Of a DNA stretch of 64,000 nt, positions 1 to 9,114 are shown piece after piece. The notes below the pieces were generated by a model that did not search any database, had not been told where the DNA came from, and worked only from the letters and a program-made list of their open reading frames with translations. The DNA lies in the NCBI GenBank assembly GCA_003326195.1, contig LXQE01000152.1, positions 127,902 to 191,901 on the forward strand, in the 5' to 3' direction. The position numbers and the translations under genes are program-made. The stretch is from Nostoc punctiforme NIES-2108. GTDB taxonomy: Bacteria; Cyanobacteriota; Cyanobacteriia; Cyanobacteriales; Nostocaceae. Within the stretch, counting starts at the first letter, position 1, and each line of letters begins with the position of its first letter.

Positions 1-2
1 TA

Positions 3-581
3 GATCATGCAGTGGTGGGTCTGATGGACCCGGCTCATTCACCCTACGTTCATCGCGCTTGGTGGTGGCGAAATGAGCAATTGCACGAGGAAGTAAAGCA
101 ATTTGATGCTTCGCCCTACGGCTTTACGATGCGACGACACCGATTACCAGCGAATGGTGGTCGATTATACTGGTTGATTGGCGGTGGTGTCCCGGAAACG
201 GAGATTTCCTTTCGTTTGCCTGGAGTCAGAATTGAAGAAACCACCATTGGTAATAATCGAGTCGTTAATTTGACGGCAGTTACACCGATTTCAGACACAG
301 AAACAGAAGTAACTTTTGCTCTTTACTGGACACTTCCTTGGGTAGGCTTTTTCAAGCCACTGTTACACGTGCTGGCGCGGACTTTCATTGGCCAAGACCG
401 AACGGTTGTGGAAAAACAACAGATTGGTTTGAAATATAACCCTGTGCTGCGGCTGATTAAAGACTCAGATATGCAGGCACAGTGGTATTACCAGTTAAAG
501 CGCGAGTATGCTCGATCTGTCGCTGAAAGACGAGAATTTGTCAATCCTGTCAAGAGTCAAATACTGCGCTGGCGTGCTTAA
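3..581 (+). CDS. Rieske-type oxygenase, C-terminal part (PaO-like), 5' truncated by window edge
   Basis: The reading frame is already open at the first bases, so the N-terminal Rieske [2Fe-2S] domain lies outside the window. The visible part starts with DHAVVGLMDPAHSPYVH. The D-x2-H-x4-H arrangement is the mononuclear non-heme iron site of Rieske oxygenases. The following beta-rich segment and the C-terminal HVLARTFIGQDRTVVEKQQ region resemble the pheophorbide a oxygenase / vanillate demethylase-like branch common in cyanobacteria and plants. The expected role is oxygenation of an aromatic or tetrapyrrole substrate with electrons from ferredoxin; the substrate cannot be told from this fragment. 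The stop lies 1 bp from the stop of the convergent oxidoreductase gene at 583. Confidence 0.75.
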   Translation, partial: DHAVVGLMDPAHSPYVHRAWWWRNEQLHEEVKQFDASPYGFTMRRHRLPANGGRLYWLIGGGVPETEISFRLPGVRIEETTIGNNRVVNLTAVTPISDTETEVTFALYWTLPWVGFFKPLLHVLARTFIGQDRTVVEKQQIGLKYNPVLRLIKDSDMQAQWYYQLKREYARSVAERREFVNPVKSQILRWRA

Positions 582-582
582 A

Positions 583-1260
583 TTACTCCAAAGTAAATTC
601 GGCAAATTCTCTTTGTCCGAATAGCATATTTCGGTCTACGGCTGACAAAATTTTATTATTGGTACGTTGGCTACTTAAACAGCGACCAACTAACTGCGCC
701 ACATCTGCACGATTAATGCTACCAATAATGTGCGGATCTTCAGTCAAAACGCCATTACCCGTTGCTGGTTCTGACTTGAGTCCACCAGGACGGATGATTG
801 TATAGGTGAGTCCACTGGCAATTAAGTGTTGTTCGGCTTTGTCTTTTTCAGCTAAAACTTTTCCCAATACCTCTAAAACTTGGGGTGAGGCAGCAACAAC
901 ACTACTGCCAGCACCTATGGAAGATACAAGAATAAACTTTTGTACTCCAGCTTTAACTGCTGCATCGATTAGATTTTTGTTACCAGGGTAATCCGGCCTT
1001 TCTACATCTGATGGTACACCGCCAATTGTACTAATAACGGTGTGAATCGGTTCATCTGTCACGATTGCGCGTTCGACATCGCCAATATTCAAGGCATCTC
1101 CCAAAACTACCTCAATACCGATTTTCTCTATTTCACTAGCAACTGCTGCTTTTCTCAGGAGTGCTTTGACTTTTAGCTGTTGCGCTGTCAGATATTGAGC
1201 AATTTCTCGACCAACACCGCGACTTGCTCCAGCCAGAAAAATATAAGATGCACTTGTCAT
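583..1260 (-). CDS. NAD(P)-binding oxidoreductase (atypical SDR / NmrA-like)
   Basis: A 225-residue Rossmann protein. The N-terminal strand is followed by GASRGVGREIA (about residues 11-21), the dinucleotide-binding loop of the atypical short-chain dehydrogenase group. Mid-protein VSSIGAGSS and the YTIIRPGGLKSE segment are typical of NAD(P)H-binding NmrA/YwnB-like proteins that lack a classical YxxxK dyad. Length is normal for this group. It converges on the Rieske oxygenase with stops almost touching and lies 11 bp beyond the hydrolase remnant on the same strand. Its substrate is unknown. It may be a redox sensor or a reductase; there is no pathway evidence beyond the neighbourhood. Confidence 0.75.
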   Translation of the reverse strand: MTSASYIFLAGASRGVGREIAQYLTAQQLKVKALLRKAAVASEIEKIGIEVVLGDALNIGDVERAIVTDEPIHTVISTIGGVPSDVERPDYPGNKNLIDAAVKAGVQKFILVSSIGAGSSVVAASPQVLEVLGKVLAEKDKAEQHLIASGLTYTIIRPGGLKSEPATGNGVLTEDPHIIGSINRADVAQLVGRCLSSQRTNNKILSAVDRNMLFGQREFAEFTLE

Positions 1261-1271
1261 AATAAACTTAA

Positions 1272-1595
1272 CTATTTACGCTCAAAGGATTTTATCAGAG
1301 GATTGGCAGTATTTAATAATTGCTCAAGCCCCTGAGATGCTTCTGGCTGGTGGCGAACATGAGTGTCAATAAACAAACTAATGATTTCACCCATCAGCAA
1401 ACGGAAGCTTGCTTGGAGTTGGGTGGCAGGAAAGTCGAACAAGGGTGTATCTAGGGTCAACCATCGAAAAGTGATTTGCCCCCTCCAAAAGTACTAGATA
1501 GCTATCATTTCGTCCTCCAATAATTGCTTCTTGGAATGTACGGATGACTGGGGTGGTAGCATTTCCAAGACTTATACCATAGCGATCGCAAATAA
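1272..1595 (-). pseudogene. alpha/beta hydrolase remnant, frameshifted and 5' truncated
   Basis: Two minus-strand frames carry consecutive pieces of one protein. About 1595 to 1450 encodes YGISLGNATTPVIRTFQEA and then LVLLEGANHFSMVDP, which looks like the C-terminal half of an alpha/beta hydrolase (the GANH segment would carry the catalytic His). The frame then shifts near 1450, and 1457 to 1272 continues with LDTPLFDFPATQLQASF and a helical end. No start region or nucleophile elbow is visible upstream of about 1600. I therefore read this as a decayed gene: the 5' half is lost and one frameshift is present. The family assignment rests on motif resemblance only. The 62-residue open frame with a TTG start would not be a real gene by itself. 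Confidence 0.6.
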
Positions 1596-1701
1596 CTGAG
1601 TAACTATAATTGCAAAAATATATAAGATAGCAATTATACCTAACCCAATAGTAGGAAGTATTTTAATAATTAATTATGTCAATCTAGCAAATAACTTTTC
1701 A

Positions 1702-2109
1702 ATGGATTTACTTATGGCTAAAAAATCTCAACCCAATCTAGAACAATACCAAGATGTCAGATTATCTGCCACTACAAGAATTTGGGTAATTACAGTCGCT
1801 ATTCTCGGAGTTTGCGTCCCACTGTCAGCAGTTACTAGAAGCGGTGCTATTCTTCCTTTAGTTGCAATTGGTGGCGCAGCTGTTGGTACAGTTGCTGTTT
1901 GGCGTTCTGATGAGCAAAAATCCAAAACTAACTATTTGCAGCAGCAGCAAATAGAACTGCTAGAGCGGAGATTAGCGAATTTAGAAACAATTGTTAGCAG
2001 TGATGACTTGAACTTGCAAATGAAAATTAAACAGATCGAAGCAAGGGATACTTTTGGCGACTCATCTGATGTAAGTACTACACCCAGACAACCAAAACGC
2101 AAAGGTTAA
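1702..2109 (+). CDS. hypothetical small membrane protein with coiled-coil tail
   Basis: A 135-residue protein of unknown function. There are two possible starts: ATG 1702 (MDLLMAKK) and ATG 1714 (MAKKSQPN); the second looks more natural. Two hydrophobic segments (about residues 28-45 and 50-66, with a Gly/Ala-rich second helix) form a hairpin. They are followed by a charged, Gln/Glu-rich helix (SDEQKSKTNYLQQQQIELL and following) that should form a coiled coil, and a polar Lys/Arg tail. I do not recognise the family. The gene stands alone between the hydrolase remnant and the WD40 gene. Confidence 0.55.
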   Translation: MDLLMAKKSQPNLEQYQDVRLSATTRIWVITVAILGVCVPLSAVTRSGAILPLVAIGGAAVGTVAVWRSDEQKSKTNYLQQQQIELLERRLANLETIVSSDDLNLQMKIKQIEARDTFGDSSDVSTTPRQPKRKG

Positions 2110-2514
2110 AATTAGCCAATCTTCACCATTTATTTCGATTTCAGAGGATATTTCCGAGAATTATCGTTACTAGGTTATTTTTATGTAGCTATTTGCTGAC
2201 TTAACGTTACTGCAATCTTTAAATCCGTCTCAAATTTAACTTTCCTTTGCAGCTAGAAGTGTTTTTCTAGAAACAGTATCTCGATCTCTATCTCCGTTAG
2301 AATTGACTGATATCATCTAATTCTATATACTTCAACTGCATCAGTTCATGAAATGTCTAAGTGCTATCCATCTATCTCTTTCCCGGAAACATTTGTTAAT
2401 GGCTGTGTTTTATTAGACTGTTAATATTACTGAATTTTTAATTAACTAAGGTTATAAACTTGAGTAATTGCATTTGTATAGCTTACCGTAGGTATGCAAT
2501 AGTTTGCCGCAGGA
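2110..2514. other. intergenic, no gene seen
   Basis: An AT-rich spacer without a convincing reading frame. Its last 40 bases contain two degenerate copies of a small repeat (AGCTTACCGTAGGTATGC at 2480-2497 and AGTTTGCCGCAGGAATGC at 2501-2518). They are related to the 29-nt dispersed repeat found at 46071 and 53065. Confidence 0.5.
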
Positions 2515-2520
2515 ATGCAG

Positions 2521-4284
2521 ATGGATTGGATTAGCTTACTCAAAGCTCAACAAATTGACTTCCTTCAACGTGTGAAAAAACCTAAAACTTATGACTTATC
2601 TTTGCTGGAAAGTCAAGTTAAAGGTTGTCACACTGAAGTTATGGCCTTTTGGGGCGAGCCATTGGCTAGACTCCAAGAACTTTCTCGCCAACAAGCAGAA
2701 GTTCTCGCCAAAAATCCGCCGCCGACGCCGCCGGAATATCCTGAGCCTCCTGACTGGACGATACCTTTTCCCAAATACTTCCAACAACAAGCTCAAGATT
2801 ATCTTTTCCGGGAGCATATTGTTGACAGGGTAATAACTGAACGCTTGGGCAAATTGGTAAAAAAGGTGTCGCAAGATACTTTGCAAAACATGATTTTAGA
2901 TGATGAGGGAAATTTGGGTGGCGAGAGTAAATTTCCTTATATACTCAAAGATCATCCTCAGCTAAGTGTTCAAGTTTACGTTGCTGATGGAGAAAGTTTT
3001 AATGGTATTAAGAAAGACAAAATTAGGTGGTCAGTTACTCAAGAAGATTTAAAAAATCACCAAGTATTAATTTTTCTCTGTTTGTTTTATCCATCTACAG
3101 GTAATTTAGGTTACGAGAAGCAAAGCATAATAACGGGCTTTTTACCTACAAATCAACTTGAATTTAGCGAACCAAAACTGTATGTGACTCCGAGTAATTT
3201 GTTATATGCAGGGGGATTGAGTTGGTATTTAGAATCACTTATGGGTAAAAAAGACACGTCGCCAGTAATTAATGAGAGAGCGATCGCAGATACAATACAG
3301 ACTCTACCATCAGAACATTGTCTCAAGGCTATAGTCGGTGACTGGGAATGCTGGCAGACTTTGCAAGGACACACCAGAGGGATTAATTGCCTAGCTTTCA
3401 GTTCCGGGTGTAATAATGGCAAAGCCTTACCCATTTTGGCAAGTGGTAGTCGTGGAGAGACGAAACTCTGGGATTTAAGCAAGGGCGAATTAATAGAGAC
3501 ATTATCAGAATATCCTTGGGTAATATCTGGGCTGGTGGATGAAGTGAATTCCCTAGCTTTTAGTTCCGATGGACAGACTTTAGTAAGTTGCGGTGCAGAT
3601 TCGACAATTAAGCTTTGGCACGTAGGCGCTTTAGACTTGATAGATATTTTGCACAAACACAATGGGGTAGTGCGCTGTGCTGCTTTCACCCCAGATGGCA
3701 GAATGTTAGCGACAGGCGGAGATGACAGAAAAATTCTGTTTTGGGATTTGATGCAACGTCAGGTAGCGATCGCACTTTCTTTAGATGATACAGCTGCTCA
3801 TTCCCTAGTTTTAAGTCGAGATGGCGAAACTCTAGTTACAGGTAGCTACCGTAAAATCAAAGTTTGGCGCACTTCACCCCAAACGGGAATCAAAAGCTTA
3901 AAAGATACACAACCACTACACACCCTCATGGGTCATTCTCACATCGTTTGTTCCTTAGCAATCAGTGCAGATGCTAAACTGCTCGTGAGTGGTAGCTGGG
4001 ATCAAACGATTAAAGTTTGGCAATTAGAGACTGGAGAATTACTTCATACCCTTAAAGGGCATAGAGATAGAGTCTATGCGATCGCTTTAAGTCCTGATGA
4101 ACAAATTATCGCCAGCGGTAGTGCTGATAAAACCATCAAGTTGTGGCATTTACAAACCGGGGAATTGCTGGGTACATTTACAGGTCATGGTAATATAGTC
4201 ACAGCATTAGCCTTCACAGCTTCCGGTGAAATGTTAGTCAGCGGCAGTTTGGATAAGACAATTAAAATTTGGCAACGGAGTTAA
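2521..4284 (+). CDS. WD40 repeat protein with cyanobacterial N-terminal domain
   Basis: The frame opens at ATG 2515, but that ATG lies inside a small repeat. ATG 2521 (MDWISLLKAQQ) has AGGA six bases upstream, so I prefer it (587 residues). Residues 1 to about 270 form a domain of unknown function with a proline-rich stretch (PPPTPPEYPEPP) and no clear membrane segment. From about residue 280 there are seven WD40 units. Each has a GH near its start and a WD or similar pair at its end, for example LKGHRDRVYAIALSPDEQ and SADKTIKLWHLQ. Seven units are enough for one complete beta-propeller. A scaffold or signalling role is inferred; there is no catalytic domain. The gene is monocistronic. Confidence 0.85.
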   Translation: MDWISLLKAQQIDFLQRVKKPKTYDLSLLESQVKGCHTEVMAFWGEPLARLQELSRQQAEVLAKNPPPTPPEYPEPPDWTIPFPKYFQQQAQDYLFREHIVDRVITERLGKLVKKVSQDTLQNMILDDEGNLGGESKFPYILKDHPQLSVQVYVADGESFNGIKKDKIRWSVTQEDLKNHQVLIFLCLFYPSTGNLGYEKQSIITGFLPTNQLEFSEPKLYVTPSNLLYAGGLSWYLESLMGKKDTSPVINERAIADTIQTLPSEHCLKAIVGDWECWQTLQGHTRGINCLAFSSGCNNGKALPILASGSRGETKLWDLSKGELIETLSEYPWVISGLVDEVNSLAFSSDGQTLVSCGADSTIKLWHVGALDLIDILHKHNGVVRCAAFTPDGRMLATGGDDRKILFWDLMQRQVAIALSLDDTAAHSLVLSRDGETLVTGSYRKIKVWRTSPQTGIKSLKDTQPLHTLMGHSHIVCSLAISADAKLLVSGSWDQTIKVWQLETGELLHTLKGHRDRVYAIALSPDEQIIASGSADKTIKLWHLQTGELLGTFTGHGNIVTALAFTASGEMLVSGSLDKTIKIWQRS

Positions 4285-5194
4285 TGGTAGTTGGTAATTC
4301 ATCCTCACACTTTCTACATAGCTTGCTTCTTTGCAGGATTACAATGACTTGCTAACGTACTAACGTAATTCGTAATTGTGGAGTCTTTAAGGCTCGTGGA
4401 CAAAAAACTTTAAAAACTCTCTTGCTCAAACCTTGTTCAAGCTGGAGACAACAGTTAATGAGCAAAAATCTAGTTTATATTTTTATCTTAAAAGAAAATA
4501 ATCAATATTTGATTATAACAATTTAAATAAAGTGGGAAAGTTGGGAAAAATAAGATAAATTTTCAAGGGTATTGCTTTTCTATTTCAATTTATGTAGCTT
4601 GAGAACAAGCAACTACCATTCAGAAAAAGCGTGTAGTGGCAACAATTCTAGCTGTGAATTTACTCTAACAGCAGCTACTCGTCGTTTAGGCAAAATCAAA
4701 AAATCAAAACTTTTATTTTCTGAGCTTTCGACCTCTCATTAGATTGTAGGTTGATTTTTGTATATGAATAATATTATTCAGGGCAAACAATATATAGTAG
4801 CTAGAGCTTGGAATATAATTATTTTGACTTTTGACTTCTGTTGTGCTGTACTAGATTCTGGCAGTGATTTGAATATCTATCAAGTTAATAGATGTAATAG
4901 AAATCAATTTTCTACATTTAATTTTAGGGTTGGATGAATATAAAATCCGATATCTGTGTTGTTTTTTGCTGCACACATCTCTTTTTTTTAACCTATCTAT
5001 ACATTTAAAATGTTGTTTTAAAGGCAATCAATCAGGTCTGGTTAAACAGCTAGAAATAAAATTTAGACTATACTTTACGGACACTTTACAGAGAATTTAA
5101 GCTTGATTGATATTAGTAGATATCTATTCTTTTGCGTGTAAGTTACAATGCAACTAGAAAGCTAAAGCTTAATTATTGTTAATTAATAAAAATA
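4285..5194. other. long AT-rich intergenic region, no gene seen
   Basis: About 900 bases, strongly AT-rich, with poly-T and poly-A runs. No ORF with a credible start and ribosome site is visible. A 47-codon TTG-initiated frame near 4600-4740 is the longest coherent stretch and has no recognisable features. The region precedes the glycosyltransferase and shares its low GC. Confidence 0.4.
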
Positions 5195-6187
5195 ATGTTT
5201 ATTTTACAACGTGGCATTATCACCTATGCTTATGGAGCATCTTATTATCTAGAAATGGCAAAGTCATTAGCCCGTTCTCTACATCTTCATTCACCAAATG
5301 TTCCGCGTGCGATTGTTACTGACAAGGAAAATGATAAAGATTTACTAGAACTTTATGATTACGTTATAAACATTAGACATGAATACGGTTCCAACGTAAA
5401 ACAAAAGCTTCACCTTTTTGATTATTCTCCATTTGAATATACACTTTGTATTGATAGTGATTGTATAGCAGTGAGGGACATTAACTTTATTTTTGATGAT
5501 TTTAAAGGCAGAAGTTTTAGTGTGGCAGGTAATGTATATCTTCAAGCAGGCGATAAAGATACATTTATTGATGTAGATGACACACTCAAGCGATTTAATC
5601 TGACAAAATTACCTAGATTTAATGGAGGCCTTTATTATTTTGAAAAAAACGATACTGCTAAGGCTTTTTTTGCAACAGCACTAGAATTGGCAAAGGATTG
5701 GAAAAATTTAGGTATTAGTGAATTTCGTGGTGATGGCCCTAATGATGAACGTATTTTTGGTCTAGCTATGATGCTACACAATCAAAGTATGTTTGAAGAT
5801 AATGGTCAGATGATGCGAACACCTATCGGTCTTCGTGGTTCTTTTAATATAGATGCTATTAAAGGTAAATCTACTTTTCAAAAATACAATCAGGTGGTGT
5901 CTCCTGCTCTTGTACACTTTGCCTGCGTCTGGGGAGAGCATCCCGTATATTATCGTGAAGTAGCAAAGTTAAAAAACCTAGATAAAGGTTCAGTTAAGCC
6001 GGTCAATTCTAATATATTTTCCGCAATTCAATATAAGTTTGGCTATCAGATTGCTTTATTAAGATATATAGCTAAACGTGTACCTAAAAATTATAAATAT
6101 ATTCAAGCTAGAGTGAAAAAACTTTTGATACAATTGCCTGAGCTGATTAAAACTAAATATAGAATTGAGCCAGTTCGGAACAAATAA
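5195..6187 (+). CDS. glycosyltransferase, GT-A fold (GT8-like)
   Basis: A 330-residue cytoplasmic protein. The YTLCIDSDCIAV motif at about residues 84-95 carries the DxD-type metal/nucleotide-sugar site of GT-A enzymes. GITYAYGASYYLEMAKSLA at the N-terminus, FNGGLYYF in the middle and LVHFACVWGEHP near the C-terminal half fit nucleotide-diphospho-sugar transferases of the GT8-like group. It probably adds a sugar to a glycan or lipid; acceptor and donor are unknown. It starts at an ATG after an AT-rich leader. GC content and codon use (many AAA, GAT, TTT, ATA) are clearly more AT-rich than in the neighbouring AI-2E transporter or DUF39 genes, which suggests acquisition by transfer. No sugar-pathway neighbours are present. 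Confidence 0.7.
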   Translation: MFILQRGIITYAYGASYYLEMAKSLARSLHLHSPNVPRAIVTDKENDKDLLELYDYVINIRHEYGSNVKQKLHLFDYSPFEYTLCIDSDCIAVRDINFIFDDFKGRSFSVAGNVYLQAGDKDTFIDVDDTLKRFNLTKLPRFNGGLYYFEKNDTAKAFFATALELAKDWKNLGISEFRGDGPNDERIFGLAMMLHNQSMFEDNGQMMRTPIGLRGSFNIDAIKGKSTFQKYNQVVSPALVHFACVWGEHPVYYREVAKLKNLDKGSVKPVNSNIFSAIQYKFGYQIALLRYIAKRVPKNYKYIQARVKKLLIQLPELIKTKYRIEPVRNK

Positions 6188-6213
6188 AGTTTGGTAAAAC
6201 TCTGCATTCCTTT

Positions 6214-6411
6214 GTGCTGAAATTCAATTACTCAAAGGCTGCTTTAGTTACTTTCTGTATAGCTTTAATAGTGTATAATGTGCTGTCTGAGGTTCAGGCA
6301 GCACTAACAAAGTGTAATAGCGATCGCGTCTCGCATCCTTCGCTCCTGACAGGTAATAGAAATTATATTTTTGTGAAAACTACAAGGATTGTATCTGTGG
6401 GTTTATTCTAG
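6214..6411 (+). CDS. doubtful small ORF
   Basis: A 65-codon frame with GTG start. The first 30 residues contain a hydrophobic run ending in a possible signal-cleavage site (SEVQAAL), which is the only argument for it. The second half runs through a HIP1 octamer and repeat-like DNA, and there is no clear ribosome site. It may be noise, or the remains of a secreted peptide gene. Confidence 0.2.
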   Translation: MLKFNYSKAALVTFCIALIVYNVLSEVQAALTKCNSDRVSHPSLLTGNRNYIFVKTTRIVSVGLF

Positions 6412-6471
6412 AAACTACACGGTACAACGCAAATTTGTATGTACCACAAAAATCTGTATTGCCGTACTTGT

Positions 6472-6663
6472 ATGGAAAATCAACTAGGATTAATTCTGAA
6501 ACTGCTTTTACTCTCGGCTTTGTTATCGGTATTGATTAAGTATGCAGGGCCAAGTGTATCAATTCCAGCGACAGCAACCAACGCGCTGATTATAGTATTC
6601 TTGCCAATTGTGATCGTAGTGATCGCTCTACTATGGCGATTTCAAGCACAAAAACAAAATTAA
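6472..6663 (+). CDS. small two-helix membrane protein
   Basis: The frame opens at 6439, but ATG 6472 (MENQLGLILKLLL) gives a natural 63-residue membrane protein. Two hydrophobic helices (about residues 5-22 and 37-57) are separated by a short AGPSVSIPATAT loop, with a basic C-terminal end (RFQAQKQN). Function is unknown. It lies 90 bp upstream of the AI-2E-type transporter in the same direction, so the two could be co-transcribed, though no promoter or terminator is evident between them. Confidence 0.55.
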   Translation: MENQLGLILKLLLLSALLSVLIKYAGPSVSIPATATNALIIVFLPIVIVVIALLWRFQAQKQN

Positions 6664-6753
6664 CTCAAACCATTTACGCACAAGTTCCTAAAATCAGCTA
6701 ACCTAGCTTAATTACAAGAAAATTGCATCTCGCCAACCGTTGGGAGTTAGCCT

Positions 6754-7899
6754 GTGAACCTCGGTCAATGGATCGGCTTAATCGCCATACTTCTTTCTTT
6801 ATACATCTTGTGGCAAATTCGGGAAGTACTTTTGCTCATGTTTGCCGCAGTTGTGTTAGCCACCACCTTAAATCGGCTAGCGAAACGCTTTCAAAGCTTT
6901 GGGATGAGGCGCGGATTCGCCGTCCTCCTAGCAGTAGCTATCTTTTTCGCAGGTGTCGTGGGTTTTTTCTGGCTAATTGTGCCGCCATTTGCCCAGCAGT
7001 TTCAAGAACTAACCTATCAAGTTCCTAGAGGGTTTGGACGCTTTAATAGTTGGCTTGATGCCCTGAGAACTCGTATTCCTGACCAGTTAGTTCCTTACAT
7101 TCCAGATATTAATAGTCTCATCCAACAAGTACAGCCCTTCGCCAATCGGCTACTGGGAAACTCCTTTGCCTTTGTATCTGGCTCTTTGGAAGTTGTCCTC
7201 AAGATTTTGCTAGTGTTGGTTTTAACAGGGATGCTCTTAGCCGACCCCGTGGCTTACCGCAAAGTATTTGTGCGGCTTTTCCCTTCATTTTATCGGCGGC
7301 GGGTAGATGGGATTTTAGATAAATGTGAAGTCTCATTGGAGGGATGGATTACAGGTGCTTTCATTGCCATCTTTGTAGTGGGAGTCATGAGTCTCATTGG
7401 CTTATCAATTTTGCATGTAAAGGCAGCACTAGCTTTAGCGGTTTTAGCGGGATTTTTTAACTTGATTCCCAATCTGGGACCAACAATGAGTGTAATCCCA
7501 GCAATGGCGATCGCTTTCTTGGATGAACCTTGGAAAGCGATCGCTGTCTTGATTCTCTACTTTATCATTCAACAGGTTGAGAGTAATTTCATCACACCCG
7601 TTGTCATGGCGCATCAAGTATCATTGCTGCCAGCCATAACCTTAATTGCCCAGCTCTTTTTCGTAACGTTCTTTGGCTTTTTAGGATTATTCCTAGCACT
7701 ACCTTTAACTGTTGTTGCTAAGATTTGGTTGCAAGAGGTGTTAATTAAAGATGTTTTGGATGAATGGGGGAATAACAATAGAAAAGAGACTGAGTTTGTA
7801 ATAGTTTCTGAATCTCCTGGAACAGATGATAATTGGACGGCAGAAAATCCAGATATAAATGAGAATCCCTCGATTGATGATGATATTTTGAAAAAATAA
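6754..7899 (+). CDS. AI-2E family transporter (PerM-like)
   Basis: A 381-residue integral membrane protein with GTG start (VNLGQWIGLIAI). The pattern is that of the AI-2E/PerM family: two N-terminal helices, a third (AVLLAVAIFFAGVVGFF), a long amphipathic periplasmic section (about residues 85-135), then a group of four or five helices. These include the conserved LAGFFNLIPNLGPTMSVIPA loop and the IIQQVESNFITPVVMA motif. The C-terminal 50 residues are acidic and probably cytoplasmic. Family members export small molecules or act as ion antiporters; autoinducer-2 transport should not be assumed in a cyanobacterium. Length is normal. Confidence 0.85.
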   Translation: MNLGQWIGLIAILLSLYILWQIREVLLLMFAAVVLATTLNRLAKRFQSFGMRRGFAVLLAVAIFFAGVVGFFWLIVPPFAQQFQELTYQVPRGFGRFNSWLDALRTRIPDQLVPYIPDINSLIQQVQPFANRLLGNSFAFVSGSLEVVLKILLVLVLTGMLLADPVAYRKVFVRLFPSFYRRRVDGILDKCEVSLEGWITGAFIAIFVVGVMSLIGLSILHVKAALALAVLAGFFNLIPNLGPTMSVIPAMAIAFLDEPWKAIAVLILYFIIQQVESNFITPVVMAHQVSLLPAITLIAQLFFVTFFGFLGLFLALPLTVVAKIWLQEVLIKDVLDEWGNNNRKETEFVIVSESPGTDDNWTAENPDINENPSIDDDILKK

Positions 7900-8223
7900 G
7901 ATTAGTCACTCGGCTTTCAATACGGTTCGCTTAAGGTTTTTTGATGAAAATTATAGCTCACAAAGATGTGATAAATCGCCGTCAAAGCGAAAGACTGATT
8001 ATTGTAGAGACGGCGATTCATCGCGTCTATTGACTTAACTCCATGACACGAGTTATATGAAGTCTTAGAAATTTGGAAGCGATTGGGATAATGAGTGCTG
8101 GAGTGCAAAAACAATAAGATTCCCAACTTTTTTTAGAAGTCGGGAATCTCATACTTTTGAGTCAGTCTGAATAAATCCTATTTGAAAGAATAACCATGAG
8201 CATGGACAAAATTAGCTGATTAG
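7900..8223. other. intergenic with palindromic repeats and a terminator hairpin
   Basis: A convergent spacer between the AI-2E transporter and the DUF4231 gene. It holds a degenerate copy of the dispersed palindrome GTAGAGACG...CGTCTAT (about 8005-8030) and a 12-bp stem hairpin at 8118-8148. No coding potential is visible. Confidence 0.5.
8118..8148. terminator. bidirectional terminator-like hairpin
   Basis: GATTCCCAACTT pairs with AAGTCGGGAATC (one G-T pair) around a T-rich loop. It lies between two convergent genes and so could end both. Near-identical hairpins stand at 48066-48094 and 31351-31375, so it also belongs to a repeated family. Confidence 0.55.
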
Positions 8224-9114
8224 CTATTGTTTGTTCTGCTTTGTTACCTCTGCTTCTGCTTTGTTTGACTCATTAGATGAAGTTGATTCTGTCTTCTCTG
8301 ATTGCGTGTCACTAGTTTGTTGCAATTGGTTTAGATGAATATTGTTCACTTGAACAATAAAATATTCTAATGCCTGACTTGCCTTTTGTTGCTGTTGGGT
8401 TTCGTCAGAGACATCATAGCAACGATAAGGCGGAGTCACGCCCAATATAAATTTCTCTTGTTCCGCTTCTAATAATTCAACGGCTGTATTAGCAGCAAGC
8501 GAATTCTTCTGAAAAGGAAAAGAGGTAACTATACTAGCAATTATAGAAGCAATAGCTGGGCAAAGCACAGGGAGCCACTTCAGCCAAGCTTGTCCTGCTT
8601 CTAATTTGTCTACCAGAACTAAAATCGGTGTGACTCCTGATAAAATCACTGTCGCAATTTGCAAACTATAGTAAAGGTTCCTTGATACACCCCTAATTCT
8701 TTTATAATCGTCAATCAAGTCTTGGCTGTATTGTAAAGCCTTCCCTCTTGTCAGAGTCAGCGTATCTTTATTCCAGGAATTAGAATTTGTTAATAAATAA
8801 CTATAGAGTTCAGCTTTTTTGGTGAGTTCAGACTTATAAGCGGCTTGCTTATAAGTCTGAAATACTTGTCTATTGATGAGCAACAAAAAAAATAGAAAAG
8901 TTAGAGATACTGCTCCAGAAATTACAACTGTTTTATCATCTGAAAGAAAAATAATAAAGAGTCCGGCAGAGATAAAAGCTGCAAGTAATAAATACTCTAT
9001 TACCTTCAAGTTAAACAACTTTTTTTCATCTGATGGAGAGGATAAATTTTCAATACTATCGGAAATCTTACTTTGGTTTCTTTGCTCAAGATTAGTTAAT
9101 TCAGAAGTAGTCAT
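8224..9114 (-). CDS. DUF4231 (SLATT-like) membrane protein
   Basis: A 296-residue protein with a polar N-terminus (residues 1-35), a helical hairpin of two membrane segments (about 38-85), a charged helical stretch (TYKQAAYKSELTKKAELYS and on), and a second hairpin at about 145-200 containing LYYSLQIATVILSGVTPILV. It then has the conserved FPFQKNSLAANTAVELLEAE and a low-complexity Gln/Ser/Glu tail. This two-hairpin layout and the SG-TPILV segment match DUF4231, which resembles the SLATT group of putative membrane effectors. Function is not established. It is monocistronic and no nucleotide-signalling enzyme is adjacent, so a defence role is not supported here. Confidence 0.7.
   Translation of the reverse strand: MTTSELTNLEQRNQSKISDSIENLSSPSDEKKLFNLKVIEYLLLAAFISAGLFIIFLSDDKTVVISGAVSLTFLFFLLLINRQVFQTYKQAAYKSELTKKAELYSYLLTNSNSWNKDTLTLTRGKALQYSQDLIDDYKRIRGVSRNLYYSLQIATVILSGVTPILVLVDKLEAGQAWLKWLPVLCPAIASIIASIVTSFPFQKNSLAANTAVELLEAEQEKFILGVTPPYRCYDVSDETQQQQKASQALEYFIVQVNNIHLNQLQQTSDTQSEKTESTSSNESNKAEAEVTKQNKQ

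Noticed and set aside
4600..4740. 47-codon TTG ORF before the glycosyltransferase
   Set aside because: No ribosome site and no protein features.
7917..8126. 69-codon minus-strand ORF
   Set aside because: Runs through palindromic repeats and a hairpin; no ribosome site.
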